DNA from: Trichoplax sp. H2
Lineage: Eukaryota > Placozoa > Uniplacotomia > Trichoplacea
DNA length: 64,000 nucleotides
Assembly (NCBI GenBank): GCA_003344405.1
Contig: NOWV01000007.1
Location: forward strand, 806,001-870,000
Reading direction: 5' to 3'
Shown: one piece after another, positions 38,101 through 51,953 of the stretch
Numbering within the stretch: position 1 is the first letter of the stretch
Layout: the number at the start of each line of letters is the position of its first letter
Program-made: the position numbers and the translations under genes
The notes under the pieces: model-generated
The model's database searches: none
The model's input: the letters and a program-made list of their open reading frames with translations, nothing else
Told to the model about the DNA's origin: nothing

Positions 38101-39650
38101 ATCTATCTAATTATTTGTGATGTTCAGATAGGAATTTACTGTTTATGTGATTGATTTCTTTCGAGGATTTCTGTTCTTACCGATAACTTATGCCCTGTCA
38201 GTTATCCTTTAGCTTAAAGATTATATCGCTCGGTATTAACATTGGTAGCTATTCAATAATGTTCAAGGTGGCTGGGTACATAACAGTATTAAAGTAGCGC
38301 GAGCGATAGTATAGTGCCGTTTATATGTCATAATCTTACGTATGTTCAGCAACAGAAATAGTGCAACCATTGAGCGCACATAAGTCGACTACAATGAAGA
38401 GCTATTTTTTAATAAAAGGAATAGGTGAAGGAGTCAATAAAGATTTGTGATTATTAAGATATGGCAGCATTTGATTTAGATAATATAGTCGTTTTCTCTC
38501 AAATTTATTCTGATACTTTTGTATTAGTGTTATCAAAATGGACACGTCACGGATATTAATAGATGGCTAAATTTATCAAGATGCTGTTACGTTAAAAGGA
38601 ATTCGAATATTGGTTATACGTATTATTTTTTATACTGGATTATAAACACGCAATGGACTACAAAGGAAATTTTTGAATCTTGATGCATTCATCATGGCTA
38701 TTCTGTATTTATTTATTATTCATAAAAATATAAAAATCACATGGAGAGAGCAAGCATGCGATGATTATATCATAGTCCAATATAATAAAATTAAATCTAT
38801 TGAAATTACAACTTCCTGCCTCCAAGGTGAAACAGAAAACATAAGAAATATGTTTTGATAATATTAGAACAATATGCTACGATTGTTATAACGTCAAGTA
38901 AATGAGTCTAGAATCGATATTGAAATGCATTCAATTGTAAATATAGTAAACAACTTTATTGTATCATATAACAAAACTTTTACTCGATGCAAAAGTAAAA
39001 TGATTGCGTTTTATATTGCTTCCAATAAATTAAGTACTTCTAAGCAAGTAGTATGTGCGACGAATAATACTGAAAAATTGACAATCTATGCTTTTTGAGA
39101 GCAATATCAATAAATTAATTGCAGATTTAGTAAAAGATATCACTAATTCAACTGATCCGTTCAAGATCAGATTGACCTTATAGATTCAAATAACTTCTCG
39201 TGAATGAGTATAGTTAACTCGATAAAGAAGCATTGAACGTATAATTGTTGACTGTAAATCTCTTACTGTTCCTAGATACCCTCTTAGTCAAAATAAGAAT
39301 GTTAGTACAATAATTAATCACCTATATTGAAATATCAAACATGCTTCTATTACAATACAGTTAGGGAGAAGAGTATAAAAAAGCAGGACTAAAGCTGATT
39401 TTCTTTGTTGTCAAATTAATTTAATTTAATTTTCTGCTACATAATGCTAGGATTTTAAGTGTCATAATTAGATTATAATTTTATCTAGCTTCGCTACTAT
39501 GGGATAAAAAGGTGATAGTATTAATTTAATACTGAAAGTTTGCGTTTCAGTTATTATAATCAAATTATGATGATAACTAGTCCGTGTATATGGGATAAAT
39601 AAGTTATGATATTGATTCGCTATTAAATGCCTAGATTTTTGTCGTTACTC

Positions 39651-39893
39651 CCGGAGTAGAAATCTTATCGTGTCCATATGATATCAGATAGAAAGATTAT
39701 AGTACCAATTCCATTCAAGATAGATCAAGAGTATAAATAGGTCTTGATCCCTGGCGGCACTCGTTTGTGTTGTTGTTTTACCGGAGTAGAAGTCTCGTCT
39801 AGTCCATATAATATCAGATAGAAAGATTGTAGTATCAATTCCATTTCAGGATAGATCAAGAATATAAATAGGTCTTGATCCCTAACGGCACTC
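39651..39893. repeat. 130-bp tandem duplication
   Basis: CCGGAGTAGAAATCTTATCG at 39651 and CCGGAGTAGAAGTCTCGTCT at 39781 begin two copies. Both continue through ATATCAGATAGAAAGATT, CAATTCCATT and ATAAATAGGTCTTGATCCC to CGGCACTC. The copies differ at scattered positions only. Confidence 0.9.
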
Positions 39894-41670
39894 TAATTAA
39901 TAATTAAGAAGCAATGTTGATAGTTTTGATGAGAAAAAGTACATTCAAACAAATAAATCTATTTCCTTTAACTGCCTTAAATAGAAAGCTGATTGCAATT
40001 CAAATTCTCCTCTGTTATATACCGTATTTAGACTTTTAAGATGTAGTATTTATACAATTTAAGATAATCATATTTTTACTGGTATTGAATGAATCAATGT
40101 TAACAACAGCAGTAATACTCTTAATTGATCATCTTTATTAAGACTAAACGTGGCAGTTTATTGTTAATCATGAACATTGCTAAAATCACAATACAAAAGA
40201 AGTTTATCTTGTACTATCTTGTTCTAATGTATAAAGTAGTAAACAATCTTTAGATTACTCTTAAAATTAAATTAATAACTGATACTATTGGATGTCTTCA
40301 TATCGAAGTAAACAACAATTAATACATGTTTCGATGTCGCAAGTGATAGCCTAATCGCTTTTGCCTGGAATTATTTCGGTAACAAATTGACTTAGGATGT
40401 CTCTAAATTAATTAAAGCATACAACTTTATACAGATTAAAAGGATAAAGCTATCAATATATACTTGAACTAGAAAATCTGTAGAAATGATCAATATTGCG
40501 AAAATTTGATTAAAGGCATATCTTTTCTATCGTTAATTCAATTCTTTAAATACCGCATTTAGTACAAGGGTTAACAGAATCGCACCAATTTGGAATAATT
40601 CGATTTGTTTTTTATATTGGAACACTCACTATCGCCTAGCCGCACTGACTTTATTAAGATGATGAGATGTCGTTTAGTAACAACATAACACAATTAATCA
40701 CGAAAAATATTCTATAGAATCCTTATAAGTAGATAAAACGATCGTATAGCGACTGAATTTGCAATCTATGTTGGATAAATTTAGTACAAAATTATGTAAC
40801 ATTTCCTAATATGAATTTTATTTTGTGAACTAAAATTTATCCTTTCATTTTGATATCATCATTCGATTCTTTCACACATTTATCAATACTATTATGATTC
40901 ATGCATCGTATAAAATATTAGCAAGGCACCACAGCAGTGCAGTTCACTTTTATCGTTATTAAACACTATAGCAGTTTATTCAAACTACGGTACTTAACTG
41001 AAAGAGAAAGTGGTAGCATTTATCATACGTTAGAAATACTTTGTTTAGTGTGCGCTTATGTCCCATTCTATGCCAGTAATTAGACGCCGCGTGCATCCAT
41101 TTTTATTAATTAGCTAGTATTTACTGAAAATGAAAGCGGGTTTGTAATTAATATTGTAGAAAAATACTATATCCATGGATGACTACCGAAAGTCTTCTCA
41201 ATCTATTTAAGTATTTCGATATAAATTGACTACAACCGCACCTGAATTTATAGGCGCTAATGATACTAATTAAAAGCTTGTAGCTACTATAAGAAGAAAG
41301 ATAAATATGCTCGAAATTTTACATAATAAAGTTAGTTCTTAAGATTAGTGCTTAACATAAAGTTAAAGGCGTAGAAATCACTGAAGATCTGCAAAATTAG
41401 GGATAAGGGCTCCCAAGTGTTTCTTTTAGATTAATTTTAGTGTTATGATACAAGGAGAAGGTTTGTAGATTTAGCTTTTTCGTTATCAAGTCGCAGAGCT
41501 GGGTGGTGATTCTTCTATGTAGGAATGATGGAGCTAAAAGCTGTAGGCTTAGAAATCAGGAGTATAATCCTATAGCGAAAGTCCGAGTTAAACATTACTT
41601 CTGACTAATTATTTTGTTGATAAATGTATACTACTGTTTTAAGACAGCATAAAAGGTTTATTTATAGTAA

Positions 41671-42560
41671 CAATATAACGTACGTCATAAACTTTGGGAG
41701 TTGATCTGAACGTAACCCCGGAAAACAGGAAATTATCAAACATAAATGTTGCTTCTACATCCGATTTCATTCATCAGTTATTGATTAAATTTATTTTTAA
41801 TCAAATCATGTTTCAAAATCAAAATTATGAACGCACTGTAAGCAAATACTGATATAATAAACTTTAATTACGTTTGCAAATTGATCAATTCATGAGAAAT
41901 ATAACGCACGTCAAAGCTTAAGAGCTGATCTAAGCGTAACTTGGAAAACAGGAAACTGTCAAATATAAATGTTGTTTACATGTCCGATTTTATTCATCGG
42001 TTATCGATTAAATTTGTTCTTAATCAAATCGGGTTTCAAAGCCAAAATTAATGAACGCACCATTACTAAATACTGATGTAATAAATTTTGTTATATTTGA
42101 GAATTGATCAATTTATGGGAAATATAACGTATTTAAATGTAATCCTGGTAAAGAGGAAATTGTCAAATATAAATGTTACTATATCCGATTTTATTCATCG
42201 AATGTCGATTAAATTAATTTTGAATCAAATCGTTTCAAAATCAAATTAATGAACGCTCTGCAAGCAGGTACTGGCTCAATAATTTTTACTATACTTTGAA
42301 AATTGATCAATTCATGGGAAATATAACGTATGTCAAAGTTTAAGAGTTGATCTAAGTGTAACCCTGGAAAGCAGGAAATTATCAAATAGAAATGTTGTTA
42401 CTATATTCGATTTCATTCACCGGTTATCGATTCAATTAATCATATCGTGTTTCAAAATTAAGATTAAGAATATCGAAGGTACTCTATCCAAATTTTGATA
42501 TAGTAACTTTATTGTATTTGAAAACTGATTAATCCACCGGAAATAACGCATGACAAAGTT
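41671..42560. repeat. tandem array, about 220-bp unit, five copies
   Basis: The word ATATAACG recurs at about 41671, 41899, 42121, 42319 and, as AAATAACG, 42540. Each unit also holds GGAAA(A/G)CAGGAAAT, TCAAATATAAATGTT, a CGATTTTATTCATCG-like palindrome, GATTAAATT...AATCAAATC (an inverted pair), and AATTGATCAATT. Copies diverge by point changes and small indels. Confidence 0.85.
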
Positions 42561-44250
42561 TGAGAATCGATGTAAACACAACCCTAGAAATACATGAAAT
42601 TATCAAGAATTAATAAGCACACTGCAAGCAAATATTGATGTATCAAAACTTTATTATATTTGAAATAGATTAATTCGTGGAAATAGGCTATCCAGGTACT
42701 CTGTATGAAAAATCGATAAAATTGATGGTCTAGCTTTGCAACACTTTGCGACAAATAATATACAAAAGTAGATTTCATCTGCTCAATAATTTATAATTGA
42801 ACTTTCGTTGCTGAAAATTTATCGTTATAAATTATTTAAAATACGGCTTATCGCAGATGATTACATCTAAAGTCTCGGATGATTTTGATTCAATTATAAT
42901 ATTTGATCACTAATACCTTGAATAATAACTATAAATAAGGCTATTAGTTTAAGAATGCTATGTACAAATATCTTTTGCAGTTAGCATATGCGCTTTTAAT
43001 TTATATACAGTACGTTAATACTAGTATATCTTTTCCTTAGTGTCCTACCTATACAACAATATAAGTAATAAATCTGTAGAAGTTACCTCTTTTATGAGGT
43101 CTATCTTGACAAGCTACGATAATTTATCGTTCACTAATCAAGGCTCTTTTGGAAATGAAAGGTCATCTTTCTATATCTCAAGAATGAAAAAGTCCATCAG
43201 CAATGTTATACATTCTTGCCAAATACCGATTGCAGATCGTATTCAGCGTCAAAGGCAAAATCTGTCCATTCAATTTCAGATCTGTATTTTCAATGATTAA
43301 ATAACCATTTACCGGCCAAAATATTTATCCACTGTAGAGAGAAGATTGTTACTTTGATTAGAATAAGAAAGATAATCCACTTTTCCGTTCCATGATACCT
43401 ATATAGCATATACGGGTACTGTATCATTACTTAAGGCGCTTTTGAGAAGATCATACTGCTTGAAAGCCGGGTATAACTATCATTTTTAAACCAACTTTCA
43501 CAATTTATGGGCCAAATGGACTAGTGCAAAATATATGGATAATAACGCTACGTAAGTTTCCAGTTTTTGCAAGTCTATTTTATAAGTCTAAAAATAGTCA
43601 TCTTGGACTTTAGAAACGGAAACTTGAACATGATATTTCCTTGGAGCAGTTTCAACTCTCCATAGCTTGAGTGAGAACATAATCCCAGGTAAGTATTGAT
43701 GAAAATAGCCGAACGTCTTATATTGGGTAGCTTCTGCTCAGAATAATCTTCAACTATAGCTGGTTAATGCAGTATCTTGAACATTCTGATATAGCTCTGG
43801 AAGAAGATAGTGCACATTGATGATAAAGTAAAAACCGTTACTTCCAATTTCTACACGTATATACCAAACATAAGCATGATACACCTGGATTTTACATTGT
43901 AGTAACATTAAATATGAATGAAAGTTGGAAAAGGATAATGTTCATAGAAGATTAAATAGAAGATGTTACTGGATATTCCTATATGAGCTAGGCATAAATG
44001 ATAAATATAGATTCCGCCAACCCTCCTCACATCCATTGCATCGGTTATCAGCAGCTGTATAAATAAGTTTCTCCATGAAATAGCATCTAGATTCTATCGC
44101 ACAAATTCATGATATATTGAAAATTTGATATTTTTGATTAATAGATTTGAAGTATTACGTTATGAAGATAACCTTGGCGTGTTATTAAAGTCTATCGTTA
44201 TGATTCAATCGATCCAGATTATCCTAAAAGAAGTAAACGTTAAAAATGTT

Positions 44251-47155
44251 TTATTCGATAATGGAAGAGTTAGGAGAAGATATATTTGTAATTTTGGTTT
44301 TGGATTGATGACAGTGTCCCCTTATTAATGCAAACCATTCTTGGATTTTAGCTCGAGTTTTGGGACTACGAAATAGAAATACGATTGGATTGGAAACATT
44401 AGCTATATAAGTAACTTGGATCATCACAGCTTGAACTTTGAGTAGTGCTGGTGTTGGTTTTGGATTGCAAAATACGATTACGGTGATGATACTATATGGC
44501 ACATAGGATATGAGATAAATTAATAAGATGACAGATAGCGTTTTGGCTACAGCTAATTCTGTCTTTTTATTATTATTGAGAGTTAAACTTGTTGACTTCT
44601 TGAGTCCTTCAGAAGTATTTTCATTTCTTGATGGGGAAGCAGTCATACCAAATACTCTTTTCCTACTACCACGAACTTCTAGAAAGATTTCCATGTAACA
44701 CCAACAACAAATAGAGATGGGTAAGAAAAATTGAAAAATAGAAACGATAATAAAATGGGAGATTTGACTTGTTCCTTGCGTATAACTAGCATAAGTTACA
44801 CATAAGCCAATATCAGCTAAGAAAAGAAATCGACCCCAAACGCCAAAAATTTGAGGAATAATAAAAGCAATAGGTAGAATCCAATTAATGATGCAAATAA
44901 TGGCGATGGAGGATTTATCGTTTAATCTTGAAGATTGCTGGGGTTTGACAATGATGATATAGCGCACACCAGCAAGCAAAGTCATAGAATTCAGGTTGGC
45001 ATAGCCAAAGTAAAGTGGTAGCGCACTGTATATGCGGCATATTATGTTATTAGCATCGAATCGAAGACCATTACCTTCCAGAAATTGTTGTAAGACGGGT
45101 ATAAAGATTGAAAAGCTACAATAACAACAAGTAATATTGGCGGCCATGAAATAAAGAAAGATATTGCAAAGGTAAAAGAAAAAAACATCATGTTAGTTAA
45201 GCAGACGAGAATATAGTGTGGCATATTTCCAACTGTAAGTACATTATAATGATCGTTAAATTCGAGAAATATCCATTAGTTAGGTAAGTGAAGGTGCATT
45301 TCCTTTTCAATAACTATTGTGTCGGGCGAAAATGGAAAGAGAGTAAAAATACTCAATGATGGGGAGACTAGAATAATTCTGTACCAATTACTTTAGTAGA
45401 CGGACTAAGGTCATCGGTTTCCTGTTTGTTAACATGGAATAGAACAGTCAAAGGCAGAGTAGCAGAATTTTCAATATATGTTTGCTATCTAGCGAATTAA
45501 TTTTCTTTCTGCGGTTTGGCGCAGTAAAATCACAAGCCTTAGGGGGTAGGATAGTGCTCGTAGAGTCAAAATTTGTTAGTAACTCAACCAACTGATGGAA
45601 TTTATTTGCATGATTAAACTTACTTTACATGTTATAAACAAACTGAGAGATGACAAAGTAGGAAACTAATCTAGAGGAAACCAAAACGTATTTATAATGC
45701 GGTCCCAAATAGCTGAATCTTGAGCTATAAGACTGCTTAAGAACAGTTCAAAATTTAAAGAAATTGTCCCATTTTACCGTAGACGGTCAGACTGAAGGTA
45801 GCAGTTCTAGGCAACTTTTAGCAGACAAAACAATTTACGAAAATATCATAAAGAGTAAAAGTTTTATAAGAAATTGAAGCTTCTAGAACTTTAATTTCTT
45901 GAATTCTTTCCGGATATTTTAGGGCAGCATTTACGCGTCCATTGATACTGAATGGCAAAGATTGATTTACTCTATACTGATTGAGCATAAATACACTACG
46001 AAAAGGCGGATAAGATTAATTAAATTCATGTTGTGTACTCTAGCGAATTAACAAATTAAACATCTATTTTATCACTGTTTCAGCAGCATATACTAAGATT
46101 GGAAATTTGGATTACAGACGCCTGACTTATGTTATAACTATTAATCCGGTAGCACTTTAATTATATTATTGCTCATACCATGACCAAATAATTTTATTCT
46201 GGCCTATAGCTTATTAATATTAATTGATCAAGATTAAATCTCTTTTCGTCTTTGTATCTGAACAACTATCATATCAGTCATTTAGATCAATGATTTGACC
46301 CCAAAAAATCATGATCATTAATTTAACAGTAATTAATTTACAAGGCTTAGTGATTGATATTTCTTTGAGATCATGTCTAAACTCACAATACATCAACAGT
46401 AGCGTAGTTAAGAGATAAGTGGAGGATTAATTAGCAATCTGGAAGCGATAATTTATTCTTCTCATGTATATAGAACTTCCGTGATTTATCCTTAAATTGT
46501 AGTAGTACTGAATAAACTTTGTGTTAGATTCGCGAAAGCACAAGAAATGTATAGCTGCTATCGATATTATAGCTAGAGAAAAGATGGTGAAAGAAGTATC
46601 ATTCAATGATGAATTAGAATTGAAAATCAATCATTTTCTTTACAGTCCTTATAATCAACTTGTAGGAAAACCATTTTCCATAAAATCATGCTAAAAAAAC
46701 CGGAATGGGTCACTTTTAGAGTGAAAGAAGAACTAGCGCAAATAGAATAATTCCGTACTGAAGAAAATTGTTATAGCCGTATTCAAACGTATGTGGAAAT
46801 AGGTAGCTTAGTAAGAATATTTAATCTAGCAAACAACCTTAAAATTAATATCTATGGCTAAGGTATAACGTCAAATGTTAAACAGGATAGAACTACGCTT
46901 CAAAGGAAAGCAAATATCCATGATCTATTTCTTGATAACTTACCTAACGATGGCGTATAAAAGATCAGACAAGGCTAGATTCAAGATCAAAAAATCATGA
47001 ATTTTAAAGTTTTTCAAGGTTCGTAAAACATTCCAACAGACAACAGAATTACCAGTTACTCCGATAGCAAAAAAGAGAATATGAGATGCAATTAAGCCTT
47101 GAGTAAATGGGATTGTAAAATTACTAATAGCGGATTCATTAGTGGTGAAGGCCAT
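44251..47155 (-). CDS. class A GPCR, paralogue 2
   Basis: Exons 47155-46944 and 45115-44251 join in phase 2 within TM2, the same place as in the other two, giving 358 residues. The N-terminus has SNFT for glycosylation; TM1 has GVTGNSVVC; TM2 has NLALSDLLYAIV. Exon 2 gives NNIICRIY (TM3 cysteine), TLLAGVRYIII at the TM3 end, IGLCVTY in ECL2, a third loop rich in Ser/Asn/Lys, TM6 with ISYVPYSII and TM7 with NVSNPIVFLFR. The DRY aspartate is Val, as in the sister genes. The intron of 1.83 kb is much longer than those of paralogues 1 (457 nt) and 3 (84 nt) and carries a possible decayed first exon at 46630-46427. Acceptor placement at 45116 rests on homology (a TAG before C TTT TCA). Confidence 0.82.
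46427..46630 (-). pseudogene. possible relict GPCR first exon within paralogue 2 intron
   Basis: A 67-codon frame starts with ATG and has an N-terminus with NSSLNDTS (two glycosylation sequons), then a hydrophobic stretch FTIFSLAIISIAAIHFLCF of TM1 size, and then loses similarity. Position and strand fit a decayed copy of a GPCR exon 1. The GN and NLAxSD motifs are not visible, so this is only suggestive. Confidence 0.2.
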
Positions 47156-47959
47156 CGCGATTTTGTTTTTAACTGTGGTGCAAATGCCTTGTAATTGCGG
47201 TTAATCACTGAAGAATTGCACTAATAATCCATCACGATGATTAGTTTTCTTCTTCAGTCAAACAATGTAGTCAGAATTAATCCACCGTCATCAATAATAT
47301 TACTCAATCATTCCTTCAAATGCTTTTATCCTTGAATTGGAAAATGGATATTGTATACATCGGAAAAACCGGAACTGATCAACTTGTTATCCGTTTTTAA
47401 GTGTTATTTTTCTACCATCCCTTCGTCAATAATCGACGATATTCATCGCCAGGATCGAGAGGAAAAAAAATACATATGTGGCTCTTGTTACAAAGTAACA
47501 CAGCAGCAGAATTCTCGACGGCAACATTAGCAATTCAATGATTCCATTGCATAACAATAGGTCATGAATAATATCTTACAATCTATTTATATGGCATGAT
47601 TAACTGAAGGGAGATTATTAACATTTTAATGAACAAAAATAAATACGCATTATAATGGATGATAAGCTGAACTTTCAATCCATCAGAAAGGGAGTTTTAG
47701 ATAGGAGGTAAGAAAGAGAGAGCTAATAAATTTGTACTAGGAATGCTGTATTGGTCAACTCAATTCATTTATAGCATCATTGGAGATTCATTTATATCAA
47801 AATCGGAGATTGGTTTATTTGTTGACTTTTATACAAGGCTTTAATTGATGACTAATCGTATATTTTTAATTTGGATAATTAAATTAATATTCTATTTAAT
47901 AATTACAGACTACAGGAGTTTGAAGTACGAATATTTTAGATCACCAATAAAAATACATC

Positions 47960-49025
47960 AATCTATTCGTTTAGGAAACTGTATGAGTATCAAGTACGAC
48001 CATTTGCTATCATCAATATTACGGTTTAGCTGATCATTCGATTAGAAAGTATACAACGTGATTAACTTCGGTGGCACTATGGAAAATAAGCTGTGTAGGC
48101 TAAATCAAGCCCAAAGTAGATAAAATGTATCTTAAGATGACGTAGGATTCTCATATTTCAGATAACAATCAATTTAGACTCTCTAGACTACATGACGATC
48201 AAGCATGGCCATTTTTTTTGTCATCCACGTTACGATTTTACTAATCGTTTGATTAGAAATTTTATATCTCAATATGATATAGGATTCCCTTATTTCAAAT
48301 AAGCCTATACTGCATGAGCACCAAGTATAGGTACTATTTGCTATCAATATTACGACTTGAGTGATCATTTGATTCGATATTATACCTTAAGATGACATAG
48401 GATTCTCATATTTCAAATAATAATTAAATAAAACTCTGTAGACTATATGAGTATCAAGTATAGCCCTTTTTATCGTCTATGGTATGGCTTAACTGATCAT
48501 TCGATTCTATACTATATCTTAAAATGACGAAGGATTCGAGTATTTCGTATAATAATCAAATAAGACTCCGTAGACGGCATCAGTGTCAAGTATGGCCATT
48601 TTTAATCGTTTATTTTACAAAGTACACGGTAAAAAGTTACTGAACCTCTGACAGGTCTATCAAATGGTAATACTATCTGTTAAATGAGCACATTATCGTA
48701 AACCGTCAGCAAAGCGACGGGAGTTTGCACTAGTAGTAATCAAATGAGACTGTAGACTATATGACTAACAAATATGGCCAGATTTTGTCATCAGCATTAT
48801 CAATATTATGGTTTAACGTTTGGTTAGAACTACTGTATATCATGAGAAGATATAGGATTCTTGTGTTTCAAATAAAACTATTTAGGACTGTAAAACGATT
48901 GTGGATTATACAGATATGAACTTATGGCTATTCTACACCGTCAATACCATAGTTTAAGCAATAATCATATCACTGAATTGTAAACTCGTCTTCAGATGAC
49001 TAATTATTCTCATCTTTTCAATAAT
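47960..49025. repeat. degenerate tandem array, 110-150-bp unit
   Basis: The word AGGATTC(T/C) followed by a ..TATTTCA.ATAA tract occurs at about 48144, 48291, 48399, 48531 and 48854. Linked words are TAGACTATATGAGTATCAAG, TATGGCCATTTTT and GATCATTCGATTAGA. The array is interrupted by the left arm of an inverted repeat between 48635 and 48734. Confidence 0.8.
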
Positions 49026-49097
49026 ACTAGTGCAAACTCCCCGTCGCTTTACTGACGGTTTACGATAATGTGCTCATTTAACAGAGGTTCAGTAACT
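48635..49097. mobile_element. fold-back element: 72-nt inverted arms around array DNA
   Basis: The right arm 49026-49097 starts ACTAGTGCAAACTCC and ends GGTTCAGTAACT. The left arm 48635-48734 is its reverse complement, with one substitution, one missing G and a 29-nt insertion. Each arm contains a small hairpin, CCGTC...GACGG. The roughly 290 bp between the arms belong to the surrounding tandem array. No transposase is present. This could be two insertions of one short non-autonomous element in opposite orientation, or one fold-back transposon. Confidence 0.6.
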
Positions 49098-51740
49098 CAG
49101 AAATTGTTAACAGATATAATACATGAATTTTAGTAACTGATATAATTGATTGCCCGTTGAACTTGCCGTTTAATATTGAAATGATAAAACAGCTTGCAAT
49201 TATTTCACATCCATATTAAGCAAATGCTATTGCTGTACGTCAAGATCAGTTTATTCTAATTTAGCTATTCTCGTATTATCAATAGTATGATAGCATAGAA
49301 AAATATCCAATATTACTATGTTCCATAATTATTCAGTAATTGGTGACGTTAAGATCAGTTATATCGTCTAAGATTATCAAGATATGTAAAATAGTTTGTA
49401 ACAATTTATTCTTTTAATTAAGCAATTGAAAGAGGTAATATTGATGAAACTGAACTTTGTCTTTTAAATTTTTAAAATTCTCTTCTATATAAATAGCAGC
49501 GACGATTAAGATCAGTTCGTGGTTAGCACTAACATAGCTCTTAAATATATTAATCAATCATCAACTTTAGATTTTAGCCTCTTCCAAAATGTTATTGTAC
49601 GAATATGCGAGAATGATATCATTAATAACCATTATCTAAAAATATCTTTACTGCTATTTCTTTTTAAAGTGTGATTACTGTATAAATCGCTATAAATTGT
49701 CTTTTCAAGATTATCTTAGGTCGATTTATAGAAATTATGCAATATAGGTGGGATGATGCATACTCTTATGATATGTGTATTTATAATTCCAGAGTTAAAA
49801 TAGAAATAAGTTTCTAATAGCTGTAAATACTATAATATGTAAACTACTAGAATAAAAATTGCAATCTATCCATTTACATTCAACATTAGAGATCCTGATA
49901 TTAATTAACCTTATTAAAAATATAACAATTAGATTTACTTAAAGTAATTATTTTATTTATTGTTATGGAATAAAATTATGAAAGAAATTAAGTTGTCAGC
50001 TTAATTTGACATCAATCATCGATTACGGTACTGAATGCATTTTTTATACATACAGTTACGTTAAATGAATATCAGTTGCTATTCTGGGTTACTTAAGGAC
50101 AATTTAAGTTAAGCAACTGTATCTTGCCGGAAGTCTTATTTTAAATTACTGCATGCTTTTTGAAGATGCAGTTCCTCATATTAGATATTGGTATAGCAAT
50201 AGTCATAGATTAACGTTTTTGGAATAATAGATTGATTTTTTTCATGGGTTAACCACATACGCGTTTATACTTTCTTATAGTTACCAAATTGTACCTGTGT
50301 TGTCGAATATCATCATATTTCTGGCTCTTCTTCCCGGTATATGCATATGTTAGCTAACTAACTTTACCCAAAATTAGATTAAATTGCCGGTATTTAAAAG
50401 AAATACCCGATCTATGTCCATTATTTACGTTTTACTAATACATATAGACTTTCCCTACCTGACAATAATACTATAGGATTCGTATATCTGTTTTTAAAGC
50501 GGTTGTTAAAATATATAATTGCTAAATAATTTCATATATATGTTATTCCATCTTACCGCAGAAATGTTTTAGCCTATCATTTAGTAATTATGGGGATAGT
50601 GTTCGTACCATAATATTTTTGAAGTCTTTAATATTGTATTAAATCTATCCAATCTATCTAAAGCAGCATTTATAATGGTTCTATGGATTTTAATTCGATC
50701 AATGACAGCTAGACGATACAATTTTCTCTTTGGTAGTAACCGGTAAAATAATGACAATAGAATTTAACATCGGTTGCATTATTTCGTCATTATTATTATA
50801 CTGTATTTTTAAACGGTTTCCAGACAATCGAGAGCTTAGATACCAAATAGAAAGCCATTATTGATTCTTATTCACTCAATCATATAGTTATTGCTATTAA
50901 ACTTATGATAGAGTAGCTTAATTATGGATTTTCTATCATCAAGATTCATAGGCTTCGTTCTGACCTTCATAGAATTAAGTAATTGTTACTACTTCATGAG
51001 AAAGTGAATGCAGTTTATTACTTACTGTGATAAAGTGATCTTCAAACAATAAGTCAAGAACCACAGTTTCTTGTAAACTTCACTTTATTACTTAAGTTAG
51101 GTTCCTCTAACCTCTACCAAGGACCATCTGACTATCCATCAATCTAATAATCTAAATTATTACAGCAAAATTCACGATTTATATACCATTAATTACAGAA
51201 TACTTTTCAGCTACACAATCATATCTCGCCAATTAAGACACAAGATCAGATCTAAATTTACCATCGCGTGATCTATTCATAATTCGCAGATGCATGTCGA
51301 GTAATTCTCATGTTAATTTCAAAATATTAATATTGCTTCAAGACATAGCTCAATATATTTTCTCGACTACATTGTAGTAATTGCAAAAAAGGCTTACGCT
51401 TCTTATAGATAAATGCTGAATTTTTCAAGACTATAAACCAAGAAATGCCGTTTAGCGATGGTTAAATAATGCAGTAAGTTTCTGAGGCTGCAGTTTTAAT
51501 TAGGTTTGTCAGTATTCTAGTATAACTATATGGTATAGATGGCAGTGTAGAAGTAAGGAGGGCTTAAAGCAGTTGCTTTTATCCTTGGAGAGAGAGAGAA
51601 GTTATACTATAAGTGATAATTGAATGATTGATAAATAGAATGGTTGCTGATGAAATAAAAGTGTAAACTAGATTTAATATAGTAATATCAATTTCTCATG
51701 CCACCAAATAGCGTAATGCTAGGTTGATAAGGGGATATTT

Positions 51741-51953
51741 CTATAGAAATTCTATCGTAGTGATCCTTTCTCAAATTTTTCGGCTAATAATCATTTAAAA
51801 GAATTAATTCTAGGCTATGCTGATTACCATCGAGCAGGCACTTTTCGCTTTTGTTCTATTATAGGACCTACTCTTAACTTAGCTTTTTTTATTCCCAATC
51901 CTTTAAAATTTTCTACAGCCACTACAATCGGTCAATCAATCCATCAATAAGCA
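51741..51953 (+). CDS. candidate exon, unidentified
   Basis: After a TTTCTATAG acceptor-like site, 70 codons are open to a TAA. The peptide includes KFYRSDPFSNFSANNHLKEL, RAGTFRFCSIIGPTLNLAFF and FIPNPLKFSTATTIGQS. It has a mix of residues unlike translated AT-rich spacer and a hydrophobic stretch that may be a membrane helix. There is no ATG and no partner exon was found. A transporter fragment is conceivable; no family is recognised. Confidence 0.25.

Larger units (their letters stand above)
35118..44250. other. 9.1 kb gene-poor region between GPCRs 1 and 2
   Basis: No supported coding exon. It contains a 130-bp tandem duplication at 39651-39893 and a roughly 220-bp array at 41671-42560. 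An open stretch at 43040-43300 (+) follows an AG and reads 86 codons to a stop, but resembles nothing I know. Confidence 0.5.

Noticed and set aside
45042-45224. Minus-strand frame overlapping the GPCR 2 acceptor region as an extra exon
   Set aside because: It is in another frame from the receptor and ends inside the TM2 exon; homology with paralogues 1 and 3 explains the region without it.
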